Program-made: the position numbers and the translations under genes
The notes under the pieces: model-generated
The model's database searches: none
What the model saw: only the letters and a program-made list of their open reading frames with translations
Told to the model about the DNA's origin: nothing
Source of the DNA: Lomentospora prolificans
Taxonomy: Eukaryota > Ascomycota > Sordariomycetes > Microascales > Microascaceae
Direction of reading: 5' to 3'
DNA length: 64,000 nt
Assembly: GCA_029532625.1 (NCBI GenBank)
Contig: JARFXM010000004.1
Coordinates: 5,022,001-5,086,000 of the forward strand
Part shown: in pieces, positions 12,019 to 23,545 of the stretch
Position numbering within the stretch: position 1 is the stretch's first letter
How the letters are laid out: each line of letters opens with the position of its first letter

Positions 12019-12446
12019 TCAAGTTCGGGGGGTCTGGCATACGACCTCGATATTGTTCTTAACAGGGTCCTTGGCGAAGGAGGCAAAATAATTTGCGTGA
12101 TACTCAGCTCTAAGCCCAGGGGTGCCGTTGTCCTTACCACCTGCTGCGAGAGCGGCCTTGTGAAACTGGGCAACGGCGGAGCGATCTACATCAACGGTTA
12201 GCACGCATCAAACCAAACCGTAGATGCCCATCTCCCAAGCTTACCCTTCGCGACGAATGCATGGTGAGACCCAGCATTTTCCTTGCCAGGAAAGATCCAC
12301 CAATCAGCGTTGCCTCCCTCCTCTCCAAAGCCAGCGGAGCTACCAAAGTCCATCTGCTTCACGTATCCGAGGGGCTGAAGCGCCTTTTCATACCAGGCGA
12401 CGATGGCCTTGTAGTTTGCCTCCTTGACCATTGAGTTTATTCCCAT
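12019..12446 (-). CDS. Glyoxalase/bleomycin-resistance (VOC) family protein, 5' end probably truncated
   Basis: Exons on the minus strand are 12446-12245 and 12185-12019 (122 aa). The intron (12244-12186) has GTAAGC, GCTAAC and GTAG signals. The product has the vicinal-oxygen-chelate pattern: AIVAWYEKALQPLGYVKQ near the start, GNADWWIF in the middle, HHAFVAKGDRSAVAQFHKAA after splicing, and a C-terminal AEYHANYFASFAKDPVKNNI containing a His and the DPVxNNxEVV strand. The family normally begins with a short strand carrying a metal-binding His (NHxG-like). Here the N-terminus reads MGINSMVKEANYKAIV and lacks it. The presumed start lies only a few tens of bases from the AT-rich repeat island, so the true 5' end was probably lost. 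Function without that ligand is doubtful; relatives are of unknown substrate. Confidence 0.75.
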
Positions 12447-15400
12447 TATCAGCTATTTACCTGGCTATCCAGGTCTATTAGCCCTATTCTAGTCTCTACC
12501 TATTATAATCATATAAAGGGAATAGTAATTACTTTTAGAGTAAGTAATATTAGGGGAAAAATTAGGGGATCCCTATTCTAGCTATATAGCACCTAGATAT
12601 CGCTTGGCCAAGTTTTATACCCTATAGTACTATATAATTATTTACAGGGAGCACCTAGTGATATTATTAGTTAGTAGTCTATATATATATAGCCTAGTTA
12701 GTTAGTAGTAGGGGGGTACCCCTATCTATAGCTTATATATAGTTCTAGTACTATTTATTTAGACTTACTATCTAGTAGTATATATCCTCTAGCCTATACC
12801 TAAGGGGGGGTGTCCTCCTTATCTAGATCTATAGCTATAGCTACCTAGTATTAGTAGATCCTATTAGACCTAATTACCTATCTTAGGGTAACCTTAGCCT
12901 AGCTCCCTTTAAGGATTCTATTTAGGTTAGTATTATTCTAGGGTTTACTTACTAACCTAAGTAGTATATCTAAGTAGGCTATTATAATATATTAAAAGGT
13001 TTCCTCTTAATTCCTATACTTATAGTTAGTTCTATATCCTAGGACCTACCTCTATATTAAATAGCTATTTAGGCTTATATATCTAGTCCTTACTTAGGTT
13101 AATAGTAAACTCTCTACTTTTATTAGCTCTTTATACCTTACTTATACCTAGTACTTACTCTATATAAAGTCCCTAAAAGCTATTATCTTAGTATATTACC
13201 CCCTAGTATATTTAGTATACTATCTCTACTTCTACTATTCTATTATTATCTTATAGTTTTAGCTTTTTAGTATAACTACCTATCTATTCTATAGATTAGT
13301 ATAGTTAGTTTACCTCCTCTTATTATTACTTAGTAGGGTAACTTTAACTACTACTTTATATATTACCTTAGCTTTTATTTTATAGTCTTTTTTATTAATT
13401 AGTATAACTATTCTCTAATTTAGGTATAGATTAAAAGGGGGGATAGCTACCTCTATATATAAGATATACCTAAGGGTTAACTTATAGGCCCCTATAACTA
13501 TATAGAGGTACTACCTTAGGATTTCTTTAAGTCTAAGAGCTAGCCCTTTAGGTATTATATCCTCTAGTTCTATAATTATATAGAAGACTACTACCTTATA
13601 TATAATAGTATTTTATATTACTATTATATATATTATCCTTACCTACTATAGGGTATAGCCCTATATCTTTATAATTAGCTATATTAATATTAGGCTTTAT
13701 CTCTTTAGTTTACTAATAATAACTTTTATATATTTATTAAATCTAAGCTTATAGTTAAGCTAAATTCCTAGGAATCTATTACTTATTATAGATATTAGGG
13801 TAGTATTTATATCTAATATAACTATCTTATTTAGAATAGTATATACTTAGTAAAAGTATATTAGCTTACTCTTTACTAGTATAAAGGATATCCCCCTTAC
13901 TTATACCTATATTCTTACTACCTACTATACTCTCTCTAGTATCCTATAGGTATTAGTAATTATCTAGGTAGGGGCTAGGAGATTAGTATTATCTATATAC
14001 CTAATAGTAATCACTCTCTTATCCCTCTTTAGCCTTTTAAAGAGTAGGGTTATAAAGAGGATAAAGAGTATAAAGGATAGTAGTAAACCCTATAAGATAC
14101 TAGCTCTTACTACTATTAAGGGGGTATCTTTTCTATTAAATATTAGAGTAGTAGTCTTATTATTAAAGTAGTCTTAGATTTATAAATAGACTTATTATAA
14201 GAGGTCTAGCTAGTATAGTATTAAGATAAGCTACTTATAGTCTATAGTATTAAAGGCTCTCTATAGGTTGAGTTATAGGAGTAAGGCCTTAGTACTACTT
14301 ACTTATACTTTATAGATTATATCTATAACTAGATAGACTATTAGTTTTATAAAGTAGGATCTCTAGTTCTCTATCTATCCTTCTAGTAGAATATTATTCT
14401 ATTTAGCTACTTCTACTAGCTTTATTACTAGGATAGTCTTAATTACCTTCCTAACTATACTTAATAGTATAATTAGTCTCTATACTTTAGGTTCCTATAG
14501 CTAGGCCTAGATCTTATTAGGTTTCCTAATTACTATTATTCTAGATACCTTAAAGTAGGAGGGCTAGTAGCCTAGCCTAAATAATACTATAGCTATAGTA
14601 GCTAGGTAAGTATATATACCCTCTCTATAGGTCTATAGTAGCTAGTTTAAGATATTATCTAGTCTAGTAGCCTTTTAGGGTATTATCCTATATATTACTA
14701 CCTAGATTTTATCTAGTATAACTATCTATATTATAAAGATCTAGCTAACTATAGGAGTTAGTAAAGGTAGTAGTAGTATATTTAGTATTAGGAAGAACCT
14801 TTCTATAAAAATAGTAGCCTTATCCTAGTAACTTATTATAGTATTCCCTATCTAGATAGTAAGTAGTAGGATCTTAGCTAAACTATTAAATATATAGCTC
14901 TTTAGCCTAGCTTACTTCTCTAGTTACTAGATATTAGTATTATAATTTACTATAAAGGCTAGTAACCTCCTCTAGTAGTCTCTTCCTACTATTCTAATTA
15001 TTTTTTATTAGTTTATCTAAGTATACTTAATAACTTATTAGAGCTCTAGTAAGTCCTCTCTATCCTTCTATTACTTCTCTAGCTTTTTAAGGTTCCTAGT
15101 TAGGTTTTCTATTAGGTAGTTCTATCTTAGGTACTTTTTCCTATAGAATATACTTTTTAGGGGGGTAGTAGTTACTACTATTATTACTAGTTATTTAATT
15201 AGAGTAGCTATCCTCTCTTCTAGCTTTTAGATAGTTATAATTAGTTTAGGGGGGGTTAGGAATACTACCTTTCCTAGTTTTTTTATTTACTTCCTATCTA
15301 TCTTTACCTAGCTATAACCCCTTAAGGGGGACTATAGTATTTTAGTATAAATTCTAATAGTCTATAAGATATAGTCTAACTTATACTATAGTTCTAGCCC

Positions 15401-16207
15401 TTTATATTAGATTAATAGGGTCTATAGGCCCTATATTAGGTCTAGGGCTAATAGTATTATTATTATATTCTCTTTAAGATTATATCTAGTAAGTATCCTT
15501 AGTAGGGTTAAGAGTATAAAGTCCTACTTATTTATAATATTAATAAAGGTCTAGGTATTTAGACTCTCTTTATTATATAAGTCTTAGAGGGGGTAGTATA
15601 TATTAAAGTTACTTATAATAATATTTACCCCTTTTTTTAGTTTAGTAATTATAATTAATAATATCTACTACCCTTCTCTTATATACTATTTATAGTATAT
15701 ACTAAATATATTAATTAGGTTTTCTAAGTCTAGGTATAGTATAATCCTAGCTTAATCTCTTAAGTTATTACTATCCTAGTAGGTAAGAGGGAGTATCCTC
15801 TTAATATAAATAGCTACCTACTTTTAGTTACTTTATATCTTAGAGTATAGTCTACTTAGGGGCTTTATAATATCTCTATTATAGTTAACTACTAGTTTTT
15901 AGACTAGGATAATATTATTATCTTAGTCTAGGGTAGTAAGGGCTACTATAGCTAACTTTACTAGGTTCTAGGTTATAACTTTAATTATATATAATCTATA
16001 AGGCTAGGGATAAGCTAAGTTCTATAATCCTAACCTTTTTAAGTCTATTTAGTATTCTACTAGCCCTCTCTTTTATTAGGGTAGAAGGTTTATCTTAAGC
16101 TAGGGAGGTTATTACCCCTCTATTCTAGTTAGATACTTCTATAAGCTATCTTACTTAGTTATCTTTTATAGAGTCCTTACTAAAGATATATTTCCTACTA
16201 TAAATAA
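12447..16207 (-). mobile_element. RIP-degraded Tad/I-type LINE retrotransposon, 3' part
   Basis: This stretch is very AT-rich and almost lacks CA and TG dinucleotides, with TA strongly raised: the hallmark of repeat-induced point mutation. On the minus strand a LINE-type reverse transcriptase is still readable between stops, for example FKVSRIIVIRKPNK (about 14555), the LL..LNL.RAFNTIDY block (about 14250) and the active-site region RYIDNTNLLA at 13999-13970, where the expected second aspartate is now Asn. Stops occur throughout, so nothing is expressed as full protein. Its upstream half lies beyond the inserted gypsy element, from 23546. I could not define the LINE 3' end; the boundary at about 12450 is by composition. 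Confidence 0.8.
16203..16207. repeat. target-site duplication, left copy
   Basis: AATAA immediately precedes the 5' LTR and is repeated exactly at 23541-23545 after the 3' LTR. Five-base duplications are usual for Ty3/gypsy integration. Confidence 0.85.
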
Positions 16208-16673
16208 TGTCATGGGCCGATCCGGCCTCTTATGCAGGCCGGGCAGACAAGCATGGCAGAAAAGGGTAAACTCCGGCGCAACCCGGAAAGACTAGGATTG
16301 GGTAGCACAACCTGGGCCAATCAATAGAGGACTGCACTTAGAATATAAGTAGTCCATAGGAGGACTGCACCAGGGGTATATGCAGTCCATAGGGGACTAT
16401 ATTAGGGGCAAGTATAGTCTATAGAAGGACTATACCTTCAGGGCCTGCAGTCCTAAGGGAGATAAAGTCTATATAAGTCATAGTCATTACTATTATATAT
16501 TCTAGTTATTCTTTAGTTCTATAGTAGTTAATTCAAGTCACTCTATAAACCACACTTGAATATATATTATAGACCTTTATTATTACTATCTAACTGCCTC
16601 ACTTATCTACTAACAGGCCTAACTATTCTAACCTTAAAGTAACTAACCCTATTAGAAGTATTAGAATATTATA
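16208..16673 (+). repeat. 5' LTR (466 bp)
   Basis: It begins TGTCATGGGCC and aligns without gaps at its ends to the 3' LTR (also 466 bp). In the first 60 positions I count ten differences, all transitions. This copy keeps more C and G in that part, while further in (about 16355-16370) the 3' copy does. Its end has mutated from the CA terminus to TA. Confidence 0.9.
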
Positions 16674-16736
16674 TATTGACTACTCCTATTTGGTAAGTAA
16701 CCCTTTTAAATAGTAAAGAAACTAATAGCAGGAACC

Positions 16737-17900
16737 ATGGCAAATGAAACCACATCTAGCACCAGCATCATAGCTGCTAGTAAGGAATAGCTTACTAAAA
16801 AGATCAAGGAACTTACAGAGCAACTTCAACAAGCCTAACAGTAAAATACCTAACTCCAGGAATAACACTAACCTGTTATACATAAAGACATGTCATCTCT
16901 CTTCCAAACTATTATCCAATCTACTGCCAACACTGTTATAGAAGCAAGGAAGCCTAAGGTCTACTTCCTAGGACCTGAGAAGTTCGATAGAAGCTGTATC
17001 AAGCTATAGTCCTTCCTCACATATATGAGGGCATATTATGACTACTATGGAATCACTGATGCTGCTACTAAAGTTACTAGTATAGTGGGATTCCTAGTTG
17101 GAGATACTATAGCATAGTTTAAACCAACCTTATGGGACTACTATACCAATGAACCTGCACAACAAGACAGCACGACCAAGAGGATGTTCAAAAACTATAA
17201 TAACTTTGAAGAAGCTATTAAAGGGGCTTTTAGAGATCCAGACAAAGACCAGACCATGAAACGAAAGCTTAGGGAAACCTGATAAAAGACCTCAGCCTCA
17301 GAATATATGTCTAAGTTCCGACAAATCACTGTATACCTTGAATGGGATGACGAATCCATAATCAAACACTTCTACCATGGGTTAAAGGATGAAGTGAAAG
17401 ATGAAATTAATAAGATCCTAGATACTCCTATAGAACTTGGAAAGTATATAGACCTTGCTATTAGGATTGACAACTGACTATATCAATGGCAACTAGAGAA
17501 ACACCAGAAGACACCATATAGTAGAGGATATAGCAAAAAATGGGAAGCTAACACTAGGAAATGATATAATAGCAATACCTTATAGGGAACCTACCCAGGG
17601 CCTATGGAACTTGATTCCACTATATAAAAAGATAACTATAGAATCAAGAAATAAATAGAGGACTATCTTAGTAAATGCTATACCTATAGCTATATAAGAT
17701 ATTTTATAAGAGAATACTAAAATAGAGGAAACTAGGGAGCAGGGAGAAAAGAACAAGGAGACTAAAAGAATAAGAGCTAAAGACCTATACCTTAAGGAAA
17801 AACCTAGAGTAATAATAAGTAAAGCAGGGCTAGTAATAAACCTACTACCTAGACTTAGACCTTAGCCAGTAATACTATCCCAGACTACTAAGTTATACAT
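16737..17900 (+). pseudogene. gag of the gypsy element
   Basis: An ATG at 16737 opens MANETTSSTSIIAASKE and then meets a stop, with further stops at regular intervals. The capsid-like core is readable: YFLGPEKFDRS, FLTYMRAYYDYYGI and EYMSKFRQITVYLEW (about 17310). The nucleocapsid zinc knuckle (CX2CX4HX4C) is at 17676-17717. Only its first Cys survives; the other Cys and His positions have all become Tyr, as G-to-A and C-to-T changes in TGT/TGC and CAT codons would produce. Confidence 0.8.
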
Positions 17901-18939
17901 TAGACTATATACTATAATAATGACTGTTAAGTATACTATAATAGGAAGGATAGAGCTGGATACTACCTATGAAAACTGTAAACCCTTGTAACTATGGAAA
18001 GAGAAAAGGCTAGACCAAGTAACCTTGAAGCTAATAATATTGAAAAGGAGATACTTATAGTACTTAAAAAGTACCTAGAAGTAGAAGTAAAAGAACTAAA
18101 TATTACTATATTCCACCAGAAGCATCACAACTACAAGCAAGGTAAGAAACCACCTATAGAATACACTCAACATATGGAGTGGATCCGAATTACCTCATAA
18201 TAACAATGAAAAGGGAAAGAGGTTAAGAACCAAGGACTTCCCCCTTATTAAGAAGTAATACCTATTACTAAAGAAGAAGGAACCACCCAGAAAATTAATA
18301 AGTATATTAAAGATACTGAAAAACTAGTAAGGAAGGTCCATAACCTTGAAGAAGTAATCAATAAGCTGGATGATACTCTCTGTGACTAACTCGATGAAGA
18401 TCAAAAGAATGATCTACTAAAATAGTTCAAACTAATAATTAAGAAACTCAGTTAAATCAAAATATGATAAGCAGAAATGGCTAGAAGACTGGAATATATG
18501 GAAATAAGAACTAAAAATATAGAGGAACTTATATAAACCACAAACTATAGAACTAATAAAACTATTACTAGTATTCTAGAATGGATAACTAAATACGATA
18601 AACTTATTATAGAAATATAAGGACAAGTTAAAGGACTTAAAACCAAGCTTGATAATGTAGACGTGGTGGCTGTATAGGTATACACTAAAGCTATAGAAAA
18701 AGAAATAGATGCAGCAAAACAAGACATCCAGGTGATAAGGGAAGCAAGACTATGAGTAGTATAATGAAACTCTGAATGTAATAGGTAAGCCATGAAGATA
18801 TGCGAACAATAGTATAAAGAACTATAAGGACGATAAAGCCTGGAGAATACTTCTAAAAAGGCATAAGAAAGCTATAAATAAGCCATCATACTGGAAAACT
18901 AAAGTCTGAATATCATGAGCTCTGATGAAACTAAATATT

Positions 18940-21900
18940 TAAAAGTACCAATTATGATTCAAGGATGAATATATAAAGCCTTAATAGACAGTGGAGCATA
19001 AGGAAATTTCATCTTGCTAGATATAGTGAATGAACTATAACTCCTATAGAATCACAAGGAATGACCATACCTGTTAAGTAACTGTGAAGGAGAACTTATT
19101 ATGTATAGAAAAGGTATAGTAAATATGGAGACTGTGTATCTTGATGTTATAATCTAAAACCAACCTGATAAAATATCCTTCAATATTATGGAATCAAACT
19201 ATCCTATTGTGATTAGCATACTATAGTTAAGAACCTAAAACCTGAGAATAGACTGGATTACTGATTAGCTTGCTTAGACTAGGATCCAAGGAGAATCTAT
19301 TGATGGTTCAGTCCCTGAGCAGTATTGACTAGAGTAGCATACGCTAAATGAACTGAGAGCCTTTCGAATAATAGTATATATTAAAGCGCTCACCACTAAA
19401 GATTTGAATTACCTACCAAAAGGAAAGAAATATAAACAAAACTGGACAATATATTGTATAATAAGCATGACTACTATGCTAATAAAAGAAGAAATGATAC
19501 AGAACTTGCCACCATGATATCACAAGTATAGCAAAATATTCGTAGAAGAATTGGAAACTGGACTCCTAGAATATAGCAAATGGGATCATGAGATTTATCT
19601 TAAACTAGGAATATAACCTAAGTTCATACTAATATATAACCTAAATGAAAACTAGTTAAAAGAACTTTAGGAATATATATAAGAAAATATTAGGAAAGGG
19701 TTTATTAGACCCTTAACATTACTAATAGGATACCCTATCCTCTTTATACTAAAGAAGGATGGAAGACTATGTATATACATAGACTACTGCTAACTTAACG
19801 AGATTACTATCAAGAACCAATACTTACTACTATTAATCTTAGAGTTAAGGGACAGACTATAAAAAGCAAAATGGTTTACTGCCCTAGATCTCAAAGGGGT
19901 ATATAACCTTATCAGGATTAAGGAAGGAGATAAGTGGAAGATAGCCTTCTGCATTTGATATGGATACTTCGAATATTATGTCATGCTATTCAGACTTACT
20001 AATACACTAGCAACCTTCTAAACCATAATCAACCATATGCTATAAGAGCACCTAGATCAGTTTGTGGTAGCCTATTTAGATAATATCCTTATCTTCTTAG
20101 AGACCTTGGAGGAATATGAGGAATATATCAAAAAGGTACTACAAAAACTCCACAATGCCAACTTATTAGTAGAACTAAAGAAAAGTTACTTCCATATATA
20201 AGAAGTAAACTTCCTTGGATATACTATCCAACCAGGAGAAATCAGAATATAGGAATTAAAAGTTAAGGCTGTGCTTGACTGGCTAATACCTTAGATAGTT
20301 ACTAAAGTATAGGGATTCCTAGGATTCATTAATTTCTACAGGAGGTTCCTAAAGGACTATAGTAAGAGAGTTAGACCTCTCATAGAGCTTACAAAGAATA
20401 AGAACACCTTTATATAGGGGACAGAACAGTAATAAGTGTTCTAAGAAGCAAAACAGAGTATTTGCAAGAGACTAGTATTATATGAAGCAGACCCTAGCAA
20501 ACCTTTTAAAGTCGAGATAGATGTATCAGACTATGCCCTAGGAGCACAACTCAGATAAAGAGATGAATAAGGAAGGATATACCTAATCACTTTTATATTG
20601 AAAAAGTTAAGTAGACCTATACTATAATATAGGATCCTAGATAAAGAACTTATAGTAATTATCGAAGCCTTTAAGGAATGGAAATATTACCTTATAGGGG
20701 CAAAATACCCTATTATTATCTATTCTGATCATAAGAACCTCACTAGCTTCATAACCACTAAAGAGCTGAACAAGTGGCAAGTCCGATAGGCTGAATTCCT
20801 CTCCGAATATAACTTCAAAATCGTACATGTCAAAGGTAAAGAAAACAGACGAGCTGATGCACTTAGCCGACAACTAGATCACTTCTAAAAGATACCTAAG
20901 GAAGCAAGTATGATATTCTATTACAACGAATAAGGAAGCCTATGGCAACTAGTAGCAAGCTACCAAATCAATACCACTACCAAGGTAATGGAAGAAATTA
21001 AAAGTTACTATAAGGATCTAAAACAAGAATGATATAAGAAGAACACACCAGTACCCCCAGAACTAGCCAAGGAACTAATATGAGTAATATATAAGTCACC
21101 ACTTAGTGGGTACTTAGGGATCATGAAAATGATTAAAAGAATACTAAGAGGATACCTTATCCCACAGCTGAAAATAGTGGTCAAGGAAGTACTTGCTGAA
21201 TATGTCTCATGCGTAAAGAACAAAAACTTGCGACACAAGCCACAAGGGCTATTATAGCTAATACCAGTACTAGAAGTACTATAGCAAAAGATTGTCATTG
21301 ACTTTATTATCAAGTTACTAAAGTTAGAAGATCTAACCATAGGAGTTAAATATAATAGTATCATGGTAGTTGTAGACTGACTCATAAAATATACTTACTT
21401 TATACCCTGTAATGAAGCTATGAAAGTACCTTGATTTGTAGAACTATTCCTATAGATAGTGGCTATAAACCACAACCTACTGGAAGAAATCAATACTGAT
21501 AGAGGAAGTGTCTTCACTTCCTACTTCTGGTAGAGCCTTTTAGATAGGTTAGGAATTAACTATAAGTTATCCACAGCCTACCATCCTAAAACCTAAGGAT
21601 AGGTAGAATAGGTAAATTAAATACTAGAAACCTACTTATAATACTATATTAACTAGGAATAAAATAACTAGGTAGTGCTACTACCCCTAGCCCAGTACGC
21701 CTATAATACTAATATATTAGAAAGTACAGGAATATTGCTATTCTATGCAAACTATAGAATATAACCTAAGACAGGATTCAAGCCTATAGGAATGAAAATA
21801 CAGGCTGAATAAGTAATTATCTAATTAGAAAAAATAAAGGAACTCCATAAGTAACTAATAGAAGAACTAGAGTTTATAAAATAAAAGATGAAGTACTATA

Positions 21901-22367
21901 TAGATAGGAAAAGGATTAAGGGACTAACCTTTAAGGAGGGAAGTAAGGTCTACCTACTATAAAAGAAACCAGGAATGAGGGACCTATAAATCAAAACCCA
22001 ATAACCAAGTAACAAACTTGATCACTGAAAAATCAGGCCCTTTATCATGAAAAGGAAAATCTTAGAAGTTAACTATAAACTATAACTTCCTGAAATAATA
22101 AAGATAAACCCTGTATTCCATATTATACTACTTGAACTAGCATACTAAGATACACCTATTGAAGAAACTATAGAAGTAGCTATAATAGAAGGAGAATATA
22201 AAGTAGAGAAGGTTCTTAACTTTATAATTGATAATAGGAAAGTTAAATATTTGATTAAATGGAAAGGCTATGACTATAATGAAAATACTTAGGAGCCTAT
22301 CCAGAATCTGGCTAAGAGCCTGATATTACTTGCGAAGTTTCACCAGGAGAACCCAAGGAAACCTTAA
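18940..22367 (+). pseudogene. pol of the gypsy element (PR-RT-RNaseH-IN-chromodomain)
   Basis: In one broken frame set I read the protease ALIDSGA (Asp at 18987), reverse transcriptase (FILKKDGRLCIYIDY; YLDNILIF at 20073-20096 where the second catalytic Asp is Asn), RNase H (FKVEIDVSDYALGAQL, about 20510), integrase (VIDFI, INTDRGSVFTSYF and STAYHPKT at about 21290-21600) and a chromodomain at about 22195-22350 (YKVEKVLNF, YLIKWKGYDYNENT). Many in-frame stops and the altered active site make it inactive. Chromodomains of this group are known to guide integration to marked chromatin, in keeping with insertion into another repeat. Confidence 0.88.
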
Positions 22368-22677
22368 GATCTAATAGTAGGAGGTCAGGAGTAAGACCAA
22401 GGGTATCCTAATCAAGTACCCTGAAAGTGCTAAGGGACTGAGTGTCCCTAATAGCCTACTAGGTCTTGATGATAAGAGTATCCCTCTCCTCCTCTATCGA
22501 TAAACTAGTAATACTATACTAATAAAGTTCATTACCCTGCTCCTTAAGGAGTTTCTGCTGATGATGGAGGTAGGCAATCCTTACTATAATTTCAAGAAGC
22601 TAGTCCTTAGATTTTTCCAAAGCCTTATCCACCTTTTTAGTTTCAGCTATATTATAGGATACTAGAAAAAGTTAGGA

Positions 22678-22960
22678 CTACCATAAGGAAGGAGGGGAAG
22701 ATGGAAAATACCCACAAGACGAAGCCACCAGGGAACCATTGTAAGCATGCTTCCCCTTGGTATAGGCTAAATATTGGGAAGAATTTGGTGCTATATGGCA
22801 TACCTTCTTCTGGCGATAACAATGGGTGTATGGCATTTCAAGGTCATCACCAAAGGAAGAAATATATTCCATGAGCTTTTCATTCTCTTGTTTCTTTCTA
22901 AGGGATTGTGTAGAAGGGTGTTTTACTACCTGGTTTAATATACTATTAGTATTATAGTAA
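22678..22960 (-). pseudogene. antisense accessory ORF of the gypsy element (Cys-rich)
   Basis: Opposite to gag-pol, between the chromodomain and the 3' LTR, a minus-strand frame runs open from about 22960 through an ATG at 22872 to a stop at 22678. It contains SLRKKQENEKLMEYISSFGD, then MPYTHCYRQKKVCHIAPNSS and GSLVASSC. The spacing suggests a Cys-rich module in which some Cys have become Tyr. Downstream the reading continues after stops as a heptad-like stretch (KKVDKALEKSKD). As I recall, gypsy elements of Aspergillus and Penicillium often carry an antisense ORF of this style here; its role is not known to me. Confidence 0.55.
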
Positions 22961-23057
22961 AGGAAGGAAAAGGGGAGAAGTTAGACTAACCTAGAAGGAC
23001 TAATAGGTTAGGGCTAACAGGGATTAAAAAACAAAAAGGTCTTTAGGGATAAAGACT

Positions 23058-23069
23058 AAGGAGAGGAGG
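23058..23069 (+). other. polypurine tract of the gypsy element
   Basis: AAGGAGAGGAGG sits five bases before the 3' LTR, the expected place for the plus-strand primer of reverse transcription. Confidence 0.7.
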
Positions 23070-23074
23070 CATTA

Positions 23075-23540
23075 TGTCATAGGCTGATCCAGCCTCTTAT
23101 ACAGGCCAGGTGGACAAGTATAGTAGAAAAGGGTAAACTCTGGTGTAACCTGGAAAGACTAGGATTAGGTAGCACAACCTGGGCCAATTAATAGAGGACT
23201 GTACTTAGAATATAAGCGGTCTATGGGAGGACTATACCAGGGGTATATACAGTCTATGGGGGACTGTATTAGGGGCAAGTGCAGTCTATAGAAGGACTAT
23301 ACCTTTGGGGCCTGTGGTCCTAAGGGAGATGAAGTCTATATAAGTCATAGTTATTACCATTATATATTCTAGTTATTCTTTAGTTCTATAGTAGTTAATT
23401 CAAGTTACTCTATGAACCACACTTGAATATGTATTACAGACCTTTATTATTACTATCTGACTGCCTCACTTATCCACTAATAGGCCTGACTATTCTAACC
23501 TTAAAGTGACTAACCCTATTAGAAGTGTTGGAACATCACA
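23075..23540 (+). repeat. 3' LTR (466 bp)
   Basis: It starts TGTCATAGGCT and ends AACATCACA, so the TG...CA termini are intact here. Length equals the 5' LTR. Differences between the two are transitions in both directions, showing that each copy was mutated separately after insertion. Confidence 0.9.
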
Positions 23541-23545
23541 AATAA
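23541..23545. repeat. target-site duplication, right copy
   Basis: AATAA follows the 3' LTR and matches 16203-16207. Confidence 0.85.

Larger units (their letters stand above)
16208..23540 (+). mobile_element. Ty3/gypsy chromovirus LTR retrotransposon, complete but inactive
   Basis: This is a full-length element of 7333 bp: 5' LTR, gag, pol, an antisense ORF, a polypurine tract at 23058-23069 and 3' LTR, flanked by the AATAA duplication. Domain order in pol is protease, reverse transcriptase, RNase H, integrase, chromodomain, which places it in the chromovirus branch of Ty3/gypsy. Every domain carries stops, mostly where Gln, Arg or Trp codons would be expected, as C-to-T and G-to-A changes produce. 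It is visibly less degraded than the LINE around it, so it arrived later. I could not identify a convincing primer-binding site after 16673. Confidence 0.92.

Noticed and set aside
16674..16700. Primer-binding site after the 5' LTR
   Set aside because: The first bases after the LTR do not match a tRNA 3' end that I can recognise, possibly because of RIP.
18545..18793. Minus-strand ORF inside the gypsy element, rich in hydrophobic residues
   Set aside because: Shadow of AT-rich plus-strand coding sequence; not placed like the accessory ORF and without conserved residues.
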